Shown: positions 1 to 9,366 of the stretch, piece after piece
How positions within the stretch are numbered: the first letter of the stretch is position 1
Layout: each line of letters starts with the position of its first letter
Assembly (NCBI RefSeq): GCF_900186865.1
Contig: NZ_LT906480.1
Span: 3,180,001 to 3,244,000 of the forward strand
Source of the DNA: Stenotrophomonas maltophilia
GTDB lineage: Bacteria > Pseudomonadota > Gammaproteobacteria > Xanthomonadales > Xanthomonadaceae
Reading direction: 5' to 3'
DNA length: 64,000 nucleotides
The notes under the pieces: model-generated
What the model was told of the DNA's origin: nothing
What the model saw: only the letters and a program-made list of their open reading frames with translations
Database searches by the model: none
Position numbers and translations under genes: made by a program

Positions 1-1157
<1,157 letters not shown>

Positions 1158-1164
1158 TCGCAGG

Positions 1165-1223
1165 GGTGCCGGCCAGCGGCCGGCACTACCGAAAACGTGT
1201 GGTAGTGCCGGCCGCTGGCCGGC
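1165..1223. repeat. GTAG-type (SMAG/REP) inverted palindrome pair
   Basis: Two head-to-head copies of a GC-rich palindrome that start GGTAGTGCCGGCC and read in opposite directions, at 1165-1190 and 1201-1223. They begin 8 bases after the hutU stop. GTAG-ended palindromes of this kind are the abundant SMAG family of S. maltophilia. A near-identical pair occurs at 51745-51821. Confidence 0.8.
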
Positions 1224-1306
1224 TCTCCCTGATGCGGGAATCGGTGCCCTTGACCCGCTCTTCCGACGTGACCAACATGCGCCATCACCGCTGACGGATC
1301 ACCGCG

Positions 1307-2743
1307 ATGTACCGCACCCTGGCTGCTGCATTGCTCTGCACGCTGTTTGCGATCCCACCCGTTTCGGCGCTTGAAACTGCCGGCGATCTTTCCAAGCAGC
1401 TCAGCACCCAGCTGCAGGCCAACCGCGAACGCTACGGCATCGCCGGCCAGGCGGTACTGGTCGCCCACAACGGCCAGGTGCTGTACCAGGGCGCCAGCGG
1501 TGAAAGTGATCCCGCTACCCATGCGCCCGCCACCGTCGAGACCATCTTCGCCGCGCAGTCGATGGCCAAGCTGCTGACCAGCACGCTGGTGATGCAATTG
1601 GTCGACCAGGGCAAGGTGGATCTGGACGCGCCGGCCAGCCACTATGTGCCGGACCTGCCATCAGCATGGCAGACCATTCACGTACGCGATTTCCTCAACC
1701 ACAGCTCGGGTATCGGCGAGTACTACGACCGGGTGGACAACCGCTGGGTGAGTAAGGGCTACACCGGAGTGGCGCCGGACCTTGCAGCAGCACTGAAGGT
1801 GGCCGGCGCGACACCGATGCAGTTCGCCACCGGCAGCCGCGTGCAGTACACCCAGGCCAACTACCTGGTGCTGACCGCCTTGCTGGAAGCGCATTACCGC
1901 AAGCCTTACCCAGCCATCGCGCACGAACGCATCCTGCAGCCATTGAAGATGGCCAGCACCTCGTGGGGCGGTGCCAGCGTGCCAGCCACGCGCGCGGCGG
2001 TGCCTTACATCGGCAAGGACGGCCACCTGCAGCCCGCCAATGAAGATCCCTGGCCGGACTACGGCTGGGGCCATGCCGATCTGCAGACCACCGTGGGTGA
2101 CATGAACCGTTTCCTGCAGGCGCTGGCGACCGGCAAGCTGGTGCGCACGGCGACCCTGGAAAAACTCTGGCAGCCGCAGAAACTGGCCGGTGGCGGCAAC
2201 AATTTCTTCTCCACGGGATGGGACACCACGCGCAGCGACGGCTACACCCAGGTTGGCCACGATGGCGGCACCCGCGTTCGTGCGCGGTTGGCTTACAAGG
2301 GCAGGCTGGCCAGCGGTTACTGGGTGTTCGTGTACCTGACCAACGGCAGCGCCCGCAATGTCTGGTCCAGCACGTTGGTGGAGAGCACGATGGCGGTGGT
2401 TGCGCCCGGGGAGTTTCCGCACGCTGTGCTGTCCGAGCGGCTGATCGGCTATGCGCTGGATGACAGCACCGATGCGAAACCGCAGATGCGTAGCTGGCTG
2501 CACGACAGCAATGGCGTTCCCACCGGCGAACTGGAACGTGCGATCAATGCCGATGGCTACGCCATCCGCGAGAGTCTGGGTGCCAGCAAGGCACTGAAAG
2601 TGTTCGCGCTCAACGCCGAGCTGTATCCGGATTCGGCCAACGCGTGGGACAGCCTGGCCGAGTGCCATGCGGCATTGGGCGATGCAGAGATTGCCAAGGC
2701 GCTGTACGCGAAGGCCAAGGCGCTGGCGAAGCCCTCGCCCTAA
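1307..2743 (+). CDS. Secreted beta-lactamase-fold serine hydrolase with C-terminal TPR-like tail
   Basis: A 478-residue member of the class C beta-lactamase / DD-peptidase / esterase superfamily, probably periplasmic. A signal peptide covers about residues 1-21. The catalytic SxxK motif is SMAK (Ser85, Lys88). The usual YxN position reads YTQ (Tyr181), and the HDGG sequence fills the KTG-equivalent position. The last ~45 residues look like a TPR repeat (ALNAELYPDSANAWDSLAE), an extension seen in some esterase-like members but not in true beta-lactamases. The Shine-Dalgarno sequence is weak. Substrate cannot be told from sequence; a peptidase or esterase is more likely than a resistance enzyme. 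Confidence 0.85.
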   Translation: MYRTLAAALLCTLFAIPPVSALETAGDLSKQLSTQLQANRERYGIAGQAVLVAHNGQVLYQGASGESDPATHAPATVETIFAAQSMAKLLTSTLVMQLVDQGKVDLDAPASHYVPDLPSAWQTIHVRDFLNHSSGIGEYYDRVDNRWVSKGYTGVAPDLAAALKVAGATPMQFATGSRVQYTQANYLVLTALLEAHYRKPYPAIAHERILQPLKMASTSWGGASVPATRAAVPYIGKDGHLQPANEDPWPDYGWGHADLQTTVGDMNRFLQALATGKLVRTATLEKLWQPQKLAGGGNNFFSTGWDTTRSDGYTQVGHDGGTRVRARLAYKGRLASGYWVFVYLTNGSARNVWSSTLVESTMAVVAPGEFPHAVLSERLIGYALDDSTDAKPQMRSWLHDSNGVPTGELERAINADGYAIRESLGASKALKVFALNAELYPDSANAWDSLAECHAALGDAEIAKALYAKAKALAKPSP

Positions 2744-2753
2744 ACCCTGCTGC

Positions 2754-2840
2754 AGAGCCGACCCCATGCTCGGCTGCTCTTCGTTGCAATCTCAGGAGAC
2801 CCGCGCTGCGCGCGATAGCCGAGCATGGACTCGGCTCTAC
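2754..2840. repeat. GTAG-type inverted palindrome pair
   Basis: Two copies of a palindrome built on AGAGCCGA / TCGGCTCT with CATGCTCGGCT inside, at 2754-2775 and 2817-2840, in opposite orientation. The right copy ends TCGGCTCTAC, i.e. GTAG on the other strand. It lies in the 193-base gap before the TonB receptor; nothing else is evident there. Confidence 0.7.
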
Positions 2841-2936
2841 ATGGATGTTGCGGGCGGCCATACGCCGCCGGTGGGTGACGTGACGCCGCCGAACTGTTAA
2901 CTTGCGCGCCACTTTTGTGGTTTACAGCATTCCCGC

Positions 2937-5048
2937 ATGCCGCTATCGTCGTACCGCCCCACCCCCTCGCTGCTGTTCCTGGCCGTTTCCCTCGGCCTCT
3001 CTTCCACCGCCGCTGCGGCCCCACAGGCCACCACGCTGGATGCCGTGCAGGTCACCGCTGCCGCCGATGCCAGCGCGCAGGCGCGCGAGGCGCTGAAGCG
3101 CGTTCCCGGCGCCAGCAACCTGATCGACGTGGCCAAGGCCGACAGCCGACTGTCCACCAGCGCCGATGTGCTGGCCTACCAACCGGGCATCAGCGCGCAG
3201 TCGCCGGGCAATGAGGGCACCAAGATCTCGATCCGTGGCTCGGGCATCAACCGTGGCCCGGGCGCGCACGCCTCGGGCATTGCGGTGTCGATCGACGGCC
3301 TGCCACTGACCGGCCCGGGCGGCACGCCCTACGAGCTGCTGGAACCGCTGTGGCTGTCGCGCGTGGAAGTCCTGCGCGGCGCCAACGGCTTCGAGCGCGG
3401 TGCGTTGGCGCTGGGTGGTGCCATCGACTACGTCAGCCGTAGCGGTCGTGATTCGGCGGGTGTGCAGCTGCACTACGAAGCCGGCAGCCGTGGCTACCAG
3501 AAGCGCGGCATCAGCTGGGGCGGCGTCAGTGGTGATGTCGACTACTTCCTGGCCTACACCGATACCGAGTTCGACGGTTACCAGCGTCATGCGCGCGGCG
3601 ACGGCAAGGGTGCGATGGCCAACATCGGCTGGCAGATCACGCCCGACCTGCAGACGCGCTTCTTCGTGCGCTATCGCGAAACCAATCATGAAACGCCCGG
3701 CCGCCTGACCCGCGACCAGATCCGCAACGATCCGCGTGCCGCGAATGCGGCCAACCTGGCCATCGATGCGCGTCGCCCGCAGCCGGGCAGCACCTGGGTG
3801 GGCAATGTCACCACGCTGCAGATCGATGAGGACTCCTCGTTCCAGGCCGGGCTGGTCTATCACAAGTACCCGATGGACTTGAACGAGAGCCTGTACCGGC
3901 AGCAGCTGGACTACGCCAACCTCAACGCCACGCTGGACTACCGCCGCCGCCACCGGCTGTTCGGCCTGGACAGCGAGACCACGGTCGGCCTGCGCGTCAC
4001 CCACGATCTGGACGCCGATGTGCGCGAGTCGCTGCGCTTTGCCAGCAACGGCTATGCCGCGGGTACGCGCACGCGTGACTTCCGGCACCACGGCACCGAC
4101 AGCACGCTGCACGTCAGCAATACCCTCACCTTCAATGACCGCCTGCGCATGCAGACCGGGCTGGCGCTGATCAAAACCCGCCGCGATGTGCAGGTGACCT
4201 GGCCAAGCAGCGGTGGCCGCCTGCGCGACCACGACTGGGACTATGCGCCGCGACTGGGCTTCACCTGGCAGCACAGCGCCCAGACCCAGTGGTTCGGCAA
4301 CCTCAGCCGCTCGGTGGAGGCGCCGCACCCCTGGTCGATGATCTGGGGCTCGAACCAGTACTTCGGTCCAGGCAATGGCCCGTCTACCGGCCGCCAGCGC
4401 GCGCCGGTGCCGATGCAGAATCAGACCGCCACCACGCTGGAACTGGGTGCGCGCGGTGACGCGGCGCTGGGTCGCTGGGAACTGACCGGCTACTACGCGC
4501 ACGTAAACCACGAACTGCTCAGCGTCGAACTGCAACCGGTGCCGAACCTGTTCATCGCCGAGAACAACGCCAGCCCCACCGTTCACCGCGGCATCGAGGC
4601 CGGATTGGACAGCACGCTGTGGCAGGCTGCACCGGGCCGCCTGTCGCTGCGCCAGGCGTATACCTTCAGCGATTTCCGCTATCGCCACGACGCGCGTTTC
4701 GGCAGCAACCGCCTGCCCGGCCTGCCGCGCCACGCCTACCAGGCCGAGCTGCGCTTCGATCATGCATCCGGCCTGTACGCCGCGCTCAATACCGAATACG
4801 TCTCGCGCATCGCCGTGGACTACGCCAACAGCTACTGGGCCGACAGCCACGTGATCTTCGGCAGCCGCATCGGCTACGACGCACCCGGTGGCCGCTGGCA
4901 GGCCTGGGCGGAGATGCGCAACCTCGGCAACCGCCACTACGCCGCCACGGTCACGCCGGGCTACGACGACGCCGGCAAGGATGTCGCGCGCTCGACCCCG
5001 GGCGATGGGCGTGGCGTCTATGCGGGCGTGCGCTGGCGCTTTGACTGA
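2937..5048 (+). CDS. TonB-dependent outer-membrane receptor
   Basis: A 703-residue outer-membrane beta-barrel receptor that imports a ligand with TonB energy. A signal peptide covers about residues 1-27 (ending TAAAAP). A TonB-box-like stretch, LDAVQVTAA, follows, then a plug domain with the typical ISIRGSGI and VEVLRGANGFERGALALGGAIDYVSRSG segments at about residues 90-170, and then a barrel rich in alternating aromatic strands. The closest familiar class is the iron-siderophore/haem receptor group, but the ligand is unknown. No sigma/anti-sigma pair or Fur-like gene is adjacent. The C-terminus is RWRFD rather than ending in an aromatic residue. It stands alone, convergent with the next gene. 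Confidence 0.9.
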   Translation: MPLSSYRPTPSLLFLAVSLGLSSTAAAAPQATTLDAVQVTAAADASAQAREALKRVPGASNLIDVAKADSRLSTSADVLAYQPGISAQSPGNEGTKISIRGSGINRGPGAHASGIAVSIDGLPLTGPGGTPYELLEPLWLSRVEVLRGANGFERGALALGGAIDYVSRSGRDSAGVQLHYEAGSRGYQKRGISWGGVSGDVDYFLAYTDTEFDGYQRHARGDGKGAMANIGWQITPDLQTRFFVRYRETNHETPGRLTRDQIRNDPRAANAANLAIDARRPQPGSTWVGNVTTLQIDEDSSFQAGLVYHKYPMDLNESLYRQQLDYANLNATLDYRRRHRLFGLDSETTVGLRVTHDLDADVRESLRFASNGYAAGTRTRDFRHHGTDSTLHVSNTLTFNDRLRMQTGLALIKTRRDVQVTWPSSGGRLRDHDWDYAPRLGFTWQHSAQTQWFGNLSRSVEAPHPWSMIWGSNQYFGPGNGPSTGRQRAPVPMQNQTATTLELGARGDAALGRWELTGYYAHVNHELLSVELQPVPNLFIAENNASPTVHRGIEAGLDSTLWQAAPGRLSLRQAYTFSDFRYRHDARFGSNRLPGLPRHAYQAELRFDHASGLYAALNTEYVSRIAVDYANSYWADSHVIFGSRIGYDAPGGRWQAWAEMRNLGNRHYAATVTPGYDDAGKDVARSTPGDGRGVYAGVRWRFD

Positions 5049-5058
5049 TGACCGCAGG

Positions 5059-5083
5059 CGGCGCCGGGTGTGATCCGGCGCCG
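5059..5083. terminator. Convergent-gene hairpin, likely bidirectional terminator
   Basis: A perfect 9-bp stem (CGGCGCCGG / CCGGCGCCG) with a 7-base loop between the convergent stop codons at 5048 and 5095. There is only a short T-rich tail (TCGTTCC), so it is terminator-like rather than classical. Confidence 0.55.
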
Positions 5084-5094
5084 TCGTTCCAGGA

Positions 5095-5613
5095 TCAGCC
5101 GATACGCCAGGCCGGCAGGCGCTCGCTGCGCTTCCAGATGGAAGGTGCGAAACCAATCAACGCCAGCGCCGCCAGCCACTTCGGTGAGGTGTTGAGCAGT
5201 GTCGAGGTAAGCGAACCATCGACAGGGGCGGCCATTTCCTGCCACGGGTTGTAGCCCAGGTAGACGACGCTGCCAGCCCACCACAGCAATGCCACACCGA
5301 CACCCACCAGCAACAGAGCCAGCGTGCGGCAGGTCCAGCGCTGCGAGGTGGTGCCCCACTCGCGGGACGCCGCTACCAGCAGGCTCACCACCAGCAGCGA
5401 CACCAGTGCAACCAGCCCGATATCGACCTTGTGCCCGATACGCTCGTAGGTGCAGGCGCGGCATCGCGCCTCTTCCGCGGCAGTGGCGGCTTCGGCGCCA
5501 TCGGCCTCCCCGGCTGCGGGCTGCGCCAGTGCCGCAAACGGCATCAATACTGCCAGCAGCGTCACCATGATCCAACGAAACAACGTCCTGTTCCTGCGTG
5601 CAGCGACGTCCAT
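5095..5613 (-). CDS. Membrane protein of unknown function (172 aa)
   Basis: I do not recognise this protein. The start at 5613 is chosen over an upstream in-frame extension because GAGGAAGAG lies just before it. A hydrophobic segment at about residues 12-30 (TLLAVLMPFAALAQPAA) looks like a signal peptide. A short alanine/glutamate-rich segment with a CRAC cysteine pair follows, then three further hydrophobic helices (ALVSLLVVSLLVAA; LALLLVGVGVALLWW; WLAALALIGFAP). It begins 13 bases after the stop of the preceding minus-strand gene and is probably the last gene of the 7548-5095 cluster. Confidence 0.75.
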   Translation of the reverse strand: MDVAARRNRTLFRWIMVTLLAVLMPFAALAQPAAGEADGAEAATAAEEARCRACTYERIGHKVDIGLVALVSLLVVSLLVAASREWGTTSQRWTCRTLALLLVGVGVALLWWAGSVVYLGYNPWQEMAAPVDGSLTSTLLNTSPKWLAALALIGFAPSIWKRSERLPAWRIG

Positions 5614-5626
5614 GCGCTCTTCCTCG

Positions 5627-6499
5627 TCAGTGGTTGTACGTCCAGGGCCGCAGTATGCGGCCGTCCCATACGCCGCCCAGACCCCGTTCCGGGGGTTCGG
5701 CCATCCAGCGTTCTTGTTCCCGATGCAGCACGACAAGCTCCCGGTAGACGAAATCGTCGGAACACGAATCCCAGGCGACCGCAATCATAGCCCACTGCCC
5801 ATCGACGCTGAAAACAGGCCGGGTCAGATAGGCGACGTGGTCGTATGTCCGAGTCGGCCCATGCACCGTTGCCCCGCACCCTTGCTCCCGCAGCGCTCGA
5901 AGCCCCGCGCCGTCCATCCGCTGCGCACCGGCCAATGCGGCCGCAGGCACTGGCGTGGACCGGCGATTGACGGGAACCAGGTCCGCCTGCAGCTGCAACC
6001 GCAGCGCATGGATGTCCGGCGGCCACCGGTCGTCCAGCGGCAGGACCAGGTCGTCCACCTCCTGGCAGATGGAGGCACTGCTGCCCGGCCAGCAATAGGG
6101 CAAGGTCTGCTCCATCACGTAGATGTCCTCCCCCACCGGGTCGGTCAACTGCGGCTGTTCCTGCGGGCGCCATTGATCAACGCGCGTGGACGGTGTCTGC
6201 GGTGCGCTGGGCACCTCGCTCAGCGACGATGGCAGAACTGGCGTTGGCTGCGGCACTGGCGGGGGTGGAGGGGGGAATGGGGGGCTCTGCCGGATCGCCA
6301 GCGCCATCGCCTCCGCCTGCATCTGCGCTGTTCCCAGGTTGATCGGTAGCCGACCGATCTCCTGCTGCCACCTCGGGCGCAGGCTGCAGATCCCGGCCAT
6401 GAGCGCCAAGGCCGACAGCGCCGCCGCCAGCGATGCAATGCGTCGCCAGGCGATCCGTTGTTGGCAGTCACGGTTTGGCTTGAACGAGGTATCTATCAT
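5627..6499 (-). CDS. Membrane-anchored protein of unknown function, paralogue B (290 aa)
   Basis: Unrecognised. One N-terminal membrane helix (about residues 22-40) is followed by RPRWQQEIG...PINLGTAQMQAE, a proline-rich linker (FPPPPPPVPQP) and a probable periplasmic domain. It is clearly paralogous to the gene immediately upstream: both share PINLGTA.MQAE, a VMEqT-P-C...CQ segment with two cysteines, VNRR, AQRM and Y-L-RPVFS-DG-WAM-VA-D-CS. The start ATG overlaps the previous stop by one base (TGATG), indicating translational coupling. A tandem duplication is the simplest explanation; function is unknown. Confidence 0.75.
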   Translation of the reverse strand: MIDTSFKPNRDCQQRIAWRRIASLAAALSALALMAGICSLRPRWQQEIGRLPINLGTAQMQAEAMALAIRQSPPFPPPPPPVPQPTPVLPSSLSEVPSAPQTPSTRVDQWRPQEQPQLTDPVGEDIYVMEQTLPYCWPGSSASICQEVDDLVLPLDDRWPPDIHALRLQLQADLVPVNRRSTPVPAAALAGAQRMDGAGLRALREQGCGATVHGPTRTYDHVAYLTRPVFSVDGQWAMIAVAWDSCSDDFVYRELVVLHREQERWMAEPPERGLGGVWDGRILRPWTYNH

Positions 6500-7344
6500 C
6501 ACGACTCCGGCAACGCGGGCCACAGGCCCTGTCCAAAGCTCATATGGCGGACAGGCTCCACTCGAACACGCTCCCAGCCGCCCTTCCTGCGATGCAGAAG
6601 GTAGAGGACACGCATCGCCGTTCCTCCACTGCACAGATCCGAGGCGACCGATGCCATTGCCCAGTTCCCATCCAGGCTGAACACAGGACGCTGCAGATAG
6701 ACAACGCCCAGATCCGGATTGCCCGGGCCACCCGTGCATCCCTCGATACCGCGCGCGCGCCGTTGCTGAAGCTCGTCCCACGTCATCCGTTGCGCCCGCA
6801 CGTGTGCAAGCTCGAACGCGAGACCGGGTACCCGTGAAGCCCGGCGGTTCGCAACCTGCAGCATCGACTCCAGATGCTGCTGCAGTTGAAAGGACGCCGC
6901 ACTGTCATCATCGCGCCACTCGACGACGCTGTGACGAACCTGGCAGACCGGGGCGGGATATCCTTCACCGCAGGAAGGCGCAGTCCATTCCATCACAGCG
7001 AATGGAATGTCGGGCTCCCAGCCGCGCGGCTCGAAGTGTGCTGGCGCGACGTCTTCCAACCGCACCGCTGCGGTCGCGAACCCACTGTTACCGGCCAGCA
7101 TCGGGGAGGAGACTCCTCTCATTGGAATCGGTGGAACCGGCGGCTTTCCTGGCGGTGTCGGTCGCAGGTCGATGAGCTCTGCCATCACTTCGGCCTGCAT
7201 CCGTGCCGTTCCCAGATTGATCGGAGGCGGGCCGACTTCCCGCCGCCACTGCGGGCGCACGCTGACCATCAGCGCTACGACTGCAACCATCGATAGAACG
7301 ACCGTTGTGGCCAGGACGCGTTTCCTTGCAATGCGCTGTCGCAT
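6499..7344 (-). CDS. Membrane-anchored protein of unknown function, paralogue A (281 aa)
   Basis: Unrecognised. An N-terminal basic segment and one membrane helix (VLATTVVLSMVAVVALMV, about residues 10-27) lead to RPQWRREVGPPPINLGTARMQAE, a proline-rich linker and a probable periplasmic domain with two cysteine-containing segments (APSCGEGYPAPVCQ and ASDLCSGG) that could form disulfides. It shares its architecture and several motifs with the next gene, to which it is coupled by a one-base stop/start overlap. It does not match a family I can name. Confidence 0.75.
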   Translation of the reverse strand: MRQRIARKRVLATTVVLSMVAVVALMVSVRPQWRREVGPPPINLGTARMQAEVMAELIDLRPTPPGKPPVPPIPMRGVSSPMLAGNSGFATAAVRLEDVAPAHFEPRGWEPDIPFAVMEWTAPSCGEGYPAPVCQVRHSVVEWRDDDSAASFQLQQHLESMLQVANRRASRVPGLAFELAHVRAQRMTWDELQQRRARGIEGCTGGPGNPDLGVVYLQRPVFSLDGNWAMASVASDLCSGGTAMRVLYLLHRRKGGWERVRVEPVRHMSFGQGLWPALPES

Positions 7345-7395
7345 GAAGATCCTGGAAAAAGTGAAGCACAGAGGAAATCGCCCGGAATTGCAGTA

Positions 7396-7548
7396 CTACC
7401 CGGCCAGCACTACCGCCATCGGGTAGCGCAGCGGCATTGCATCGACAGCGGCCGCCCACTGCAGACCCGAGGCATGGAAAACGGTGGCGCCGGTCAACGC
7501 GACGATCATGGCCACCGCGTGCGCGGCCAGCCGCACGCACGACTTCAC
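7396..7548 (-). CDS. Possible small hydrophobic protein (50 aa, GTG start)
   Basis: A short frame supported by an AGGAG eight bases before a GTG at 7548. The product (MKSCVRLAAHAVAMIVALTG..., ending PMAVVLAG) is basic at the N-terminus and hydrophobic throughout, compatible with a small membrane protein. It ends 51 bases before paralogue A on the same strand, so it may be the first gene of that cluster. Nothing else explains 7345-7811 apart from the hairpin at 7726-7745. Coding status is uncertain, since GC-rich DNA gives chance frames. Confidence 0.4.
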   Translation of the reverse strand: MKSCVRLAAHAVAMIVALTGATVFHASGLQWAAAVDAMPLRYPMAVVLAG

Positions 7549-7725
7549 TGCCGCGGCTCCTGGGCAACTTCAATGCACTGATTGAAAAATGGCGCGAGTT
7601 CTTCATGCCGCCGCCAGCGGGCGCGTGGCATTGCGGCCAGGGACCTCAGAAACCTGATACTGCATGCGGACATCCTTGCCGGGCACGCGTAGGCGGTGGT
7701 GGACGGATTCTAGCGCGATGGGGCC

Positions 7726-7745
7726 GTGGGTCCATCACCCACAGG
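7726..7745. other. Stem-loop upstream of small membrane-protein gene
   Basis: GTGGGT and ACCCAC arms around a short loop, extended outside by GGCC-type pairing. It sits in the 263-base gap between the minus-strand cluster and the gene at 7812. No T-run follows, so its role is open. Confidence 0.35.
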
Positions 7746-7811
7746 CCGCACTGGCGCCGGCCTTGTACCCGCGCGCCGGCGGCTGGATTATGATTTTCCA
7801 CCAGAAGAGCT

Positions 7812-8135
7812 ATGCGCCACGGCATGCACGCCTCCCAGTTCACCCGCGCCACCGCGCTCGTGATGTTCGTTCCAATGATCGGCCTCGCCGGTTGGGGTTC
7901 GTGGTTTGGTAGCCGCTGCTTCAGCGATGGCTGCCTCGGCGTCCTGGTGGCATGGCTTGCCGCCGTGGCCACCTTTGCGGTGCAGGCGTTGCTGGTGCTC
8001 CCGACGCATGCCTGGGCCCTCAAGCGGCAGGGATGCCCCGCCTCCCGCAGCTACCTGCGTTGGCTTGGCGCGTCGGCCATCGCTGCCTTCCTGCCCATCG
8101 TGCTCGGCTGGGGCTACCTGATGATCTTCCGATGA
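7812..8135 (+). CDS. Small integral membrane protein of unknown function (107 aa)
   Basis: Unrecognised. Hydropathy read by eye suggests three membrane helices: about residues 13-31 (ATALVMFVPMIGLAGWGSW), 41-65 (CLGVLVAWLAAVATFAVQALLVLP) and 84-105 (LGASAIAAFLPIVLGWGYLMI). An AGAAGAG sits just before the ATG at 7812; an alternative ATG follows at 7824. It is divergent from the envelope cluster and followed by the convergent TetR gene. It could be a conserved Xanthomonadaceae membrane protein, but no function can be assigned. Confidence 0.6.
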   Translation: MRHGMHASQFTRATALVMFVPMIGLAGWGSWFGSRCFSDGCLGVLVAWLAAVATFAVQALLVLPTHAWALKRQGCPASRSYLRWLGASAIAAFLPIVLGWGYLMIFR

Positions 8136-8169
8136 CCTGCTGCGCGTCTTCCGCACACGTATAGCCGGA

Positions 8170-8745
8170 TCAAGGAGGCGCGGCCGCCTTCAGCAACTGC
8201 GCTGCTACCCGATCAAACGGAGCGATGTCCTGCAGTGCGCGGCACATCGCCACGGCGCCTTCCACGCTGGCGATCACCAGGCTGGCCAGTCCATCCGCCG
8301 CCGCAGGTTCGTGGCCGTCGGCAATGAAGGCTGCGGCCAGATGCCCCTGCCAGCGCACGAACACCTCTGCGGCGGCCACGCGCGGTTGGCTGGTAACCGC
8401 CTCGACCGGCTCTTCGACGGCAACGGCCAGCACCGGACAACCCGCGCGGAACCCGGACCGCAGCAGGCGCTCGCGCCACATCGCCAGGAACTGCTGCAGG
8501 CCCTGCACGGCCCCGCCCTTCAACAACTCAACGAGGAGCGCCTCCACCTTGTCACCAGCCATGTGGGTGGCGCGCGCCAGCAGCTCCTGCTTGCCGCCGG
8601 GAAAGTGGTGATAGGTGGAACCCAGCGGCGCCTCGGCCAGCTTGGTCACCTCACGGATGCTGGTGGCATTGAGACCCACGCGCGCCAGCATCTGTGCCGC
8701 AGCATCAATCACGCGTTGTGGCGCATCAGAGGGGCGCGGGCTCAC
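8170..8745 (-). CDS. TetR-family transcriptional repressor (191 aa)
   Basis: Start is the GTG at 8745 with AAGGAG six bases before it; the longer frame beyond it has no support. The N-terminal helix-turn-helix reads TSIREVTKLAEAPLGSTYHHFPGGKQELL (about residues 25-55), a typical TetR recognition helix ending in YHHF. The C-terminal ligand domain resembles the LmrA/YxaF-type TetR subgroup. It is divergent from the thioesterase gene at 8815, and the 69-base spacer holds a 13-base direct repeat, so autoregulation and control of the thioesterase are likely. Confidence 0.88.
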   Translation of the reverse strand: MSPRPSDAPQRVIDAAAQMLARVGLNATSIREVTKLAEAPLGSTYHHFPGGKQELLARATHMAGDKVEALLVELLKGGAVQGLQQFLAMWRERLLRSGFRAGCPVLAVAVEEPVEAVTSQPRVAAAEVFVRWQGHLAAAFIADGHEPAAADGLASLVIASVEGAVAMCRALQDIAPFDRVAAQLLKAAAPP

Positions 8746-8763
8746 GGCAGGCTCCTTGCCAGG

Positions 8764-8812
8764 ACAGTCGTCATAAATTAGCGTATCGGCGATTCTATAA
8801 CAGTCGTCATAA
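8764..8812. promoter_or_regulatory. Direct repeats in the TetR/thioesterase divergent promoter
   Basis: ACAGTCGTCATAA occurs twice, at 8764-8776 and 8800-8812, 36 bases apart (start to start), spanning an AT-richer stretch (CTATAA, AAATTA). The second copy abuts the thioesterase start. The position and exact repetition suggest operator sites for the TetR protein; this is inferred. Confidence 0.55.
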
Positions 8813-8814
8813 CC

Positions 8815-9360
8815 ATGAATCTCTGGTTCCGCCTGATCCACCTGCTGCTGTGCAGCCTGTTCCGGCCGAAGCTGGAGGCGCCGTTCGGGGTCTCGCGGCT
8901 GCAGTTCCGGGTACTGCCCAACGACCTGGACAGCAACCTGCACATGACCAACGGCCGCTACTGGAACATCTTCGATCTGGGCCGGCTGGACCTGATACTG
9001 CGGATGGGCCTGGGCCGGGTGGCGCTGCGCGAGAAGTGGGCACCGATCGTCGGCGCTGGCACCATCCAGTTCCGCCGTGAACTGAAGCCGTTCCAGCGCT
9101 TCACCCTGGAAACACGCCTGGTCGGCTGGATCGGCTCGCGCGGCATCATGGAGCAGCGCGTGCTGATCGGGCCCGAGCAGAAGATCGCCACCCGTGCGCT
9201 GCTGGTCACCGGCATCTACGACCGTCGCGCGCGCCAGTTCCTGGGCATGCCGAAGATGATGGAAGCGATCGGTGTGGTTGCCCCGCCGTCGCCGCCGCTC
9301 AGTGCAGCCGCCGAGGCGCTGCTGGCGGCCGATGCGGCGTTGAAGCAGGACGACGCCTGA
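8815..9360 (+). CDS. Acyl-CoA thioesterase-like hotdog protein (181 aa)
   Basis: Predicted single-hotdog thioesterase of the 4-hydroxybenzoyl-CoA thioesterase-like class. The segment LPNDLDSNLHMTNGRYW (about residues 35-51) matches the family's D-x-N-x-H-x-x-N-x-x-Y active-site region. FRRELKPFQRFTLETRL and the following beta strands fit the rest of the fold. The protein begins with a hydrophobic stretch (LIHLLLCSLF) that could associate with membrane. It is the probable target of the divergent TetR repressor. The natural acyl substrate is unknown. Confidence 0.8.
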   Translation: MNLWFRLIHLLLCSLFRPKLEAPFGVSRLQFRVLPNDLDSNLHMTNGRYWNIFDLGRLDLILRMGLGRVALREKWAPIVGAGTIQFRRELKPFQRFTLETRLVGWIGSRGIMEQRVLIGPEQKIATRALLVTGIYDRRARQFLGMPKMMEAIGVVAPPSPPLSAAAEALLAADAALKQDDA

Positions 9361-9366
9361 GGCACC

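Noticed and set aside
1307..2743. Acquired beta-lactamase (AmpC)
   Set aside because: YxN reads YTQ and there is a TPR-like tail; the protein fits the esterase/peptidase side of the superfamily better.
2943..5156. 737-codon minus-strand frame opposite the TonB receptor
   Set aside because: Antisense shadow; the receptor has signal peptide, plug and barrel.
7437..7793. 118-codon plus-strand frame
   Set aside because: Arg/Pro-rich composition, no ribosome site, and it overlaps the better-supported minus-strand small ORF.
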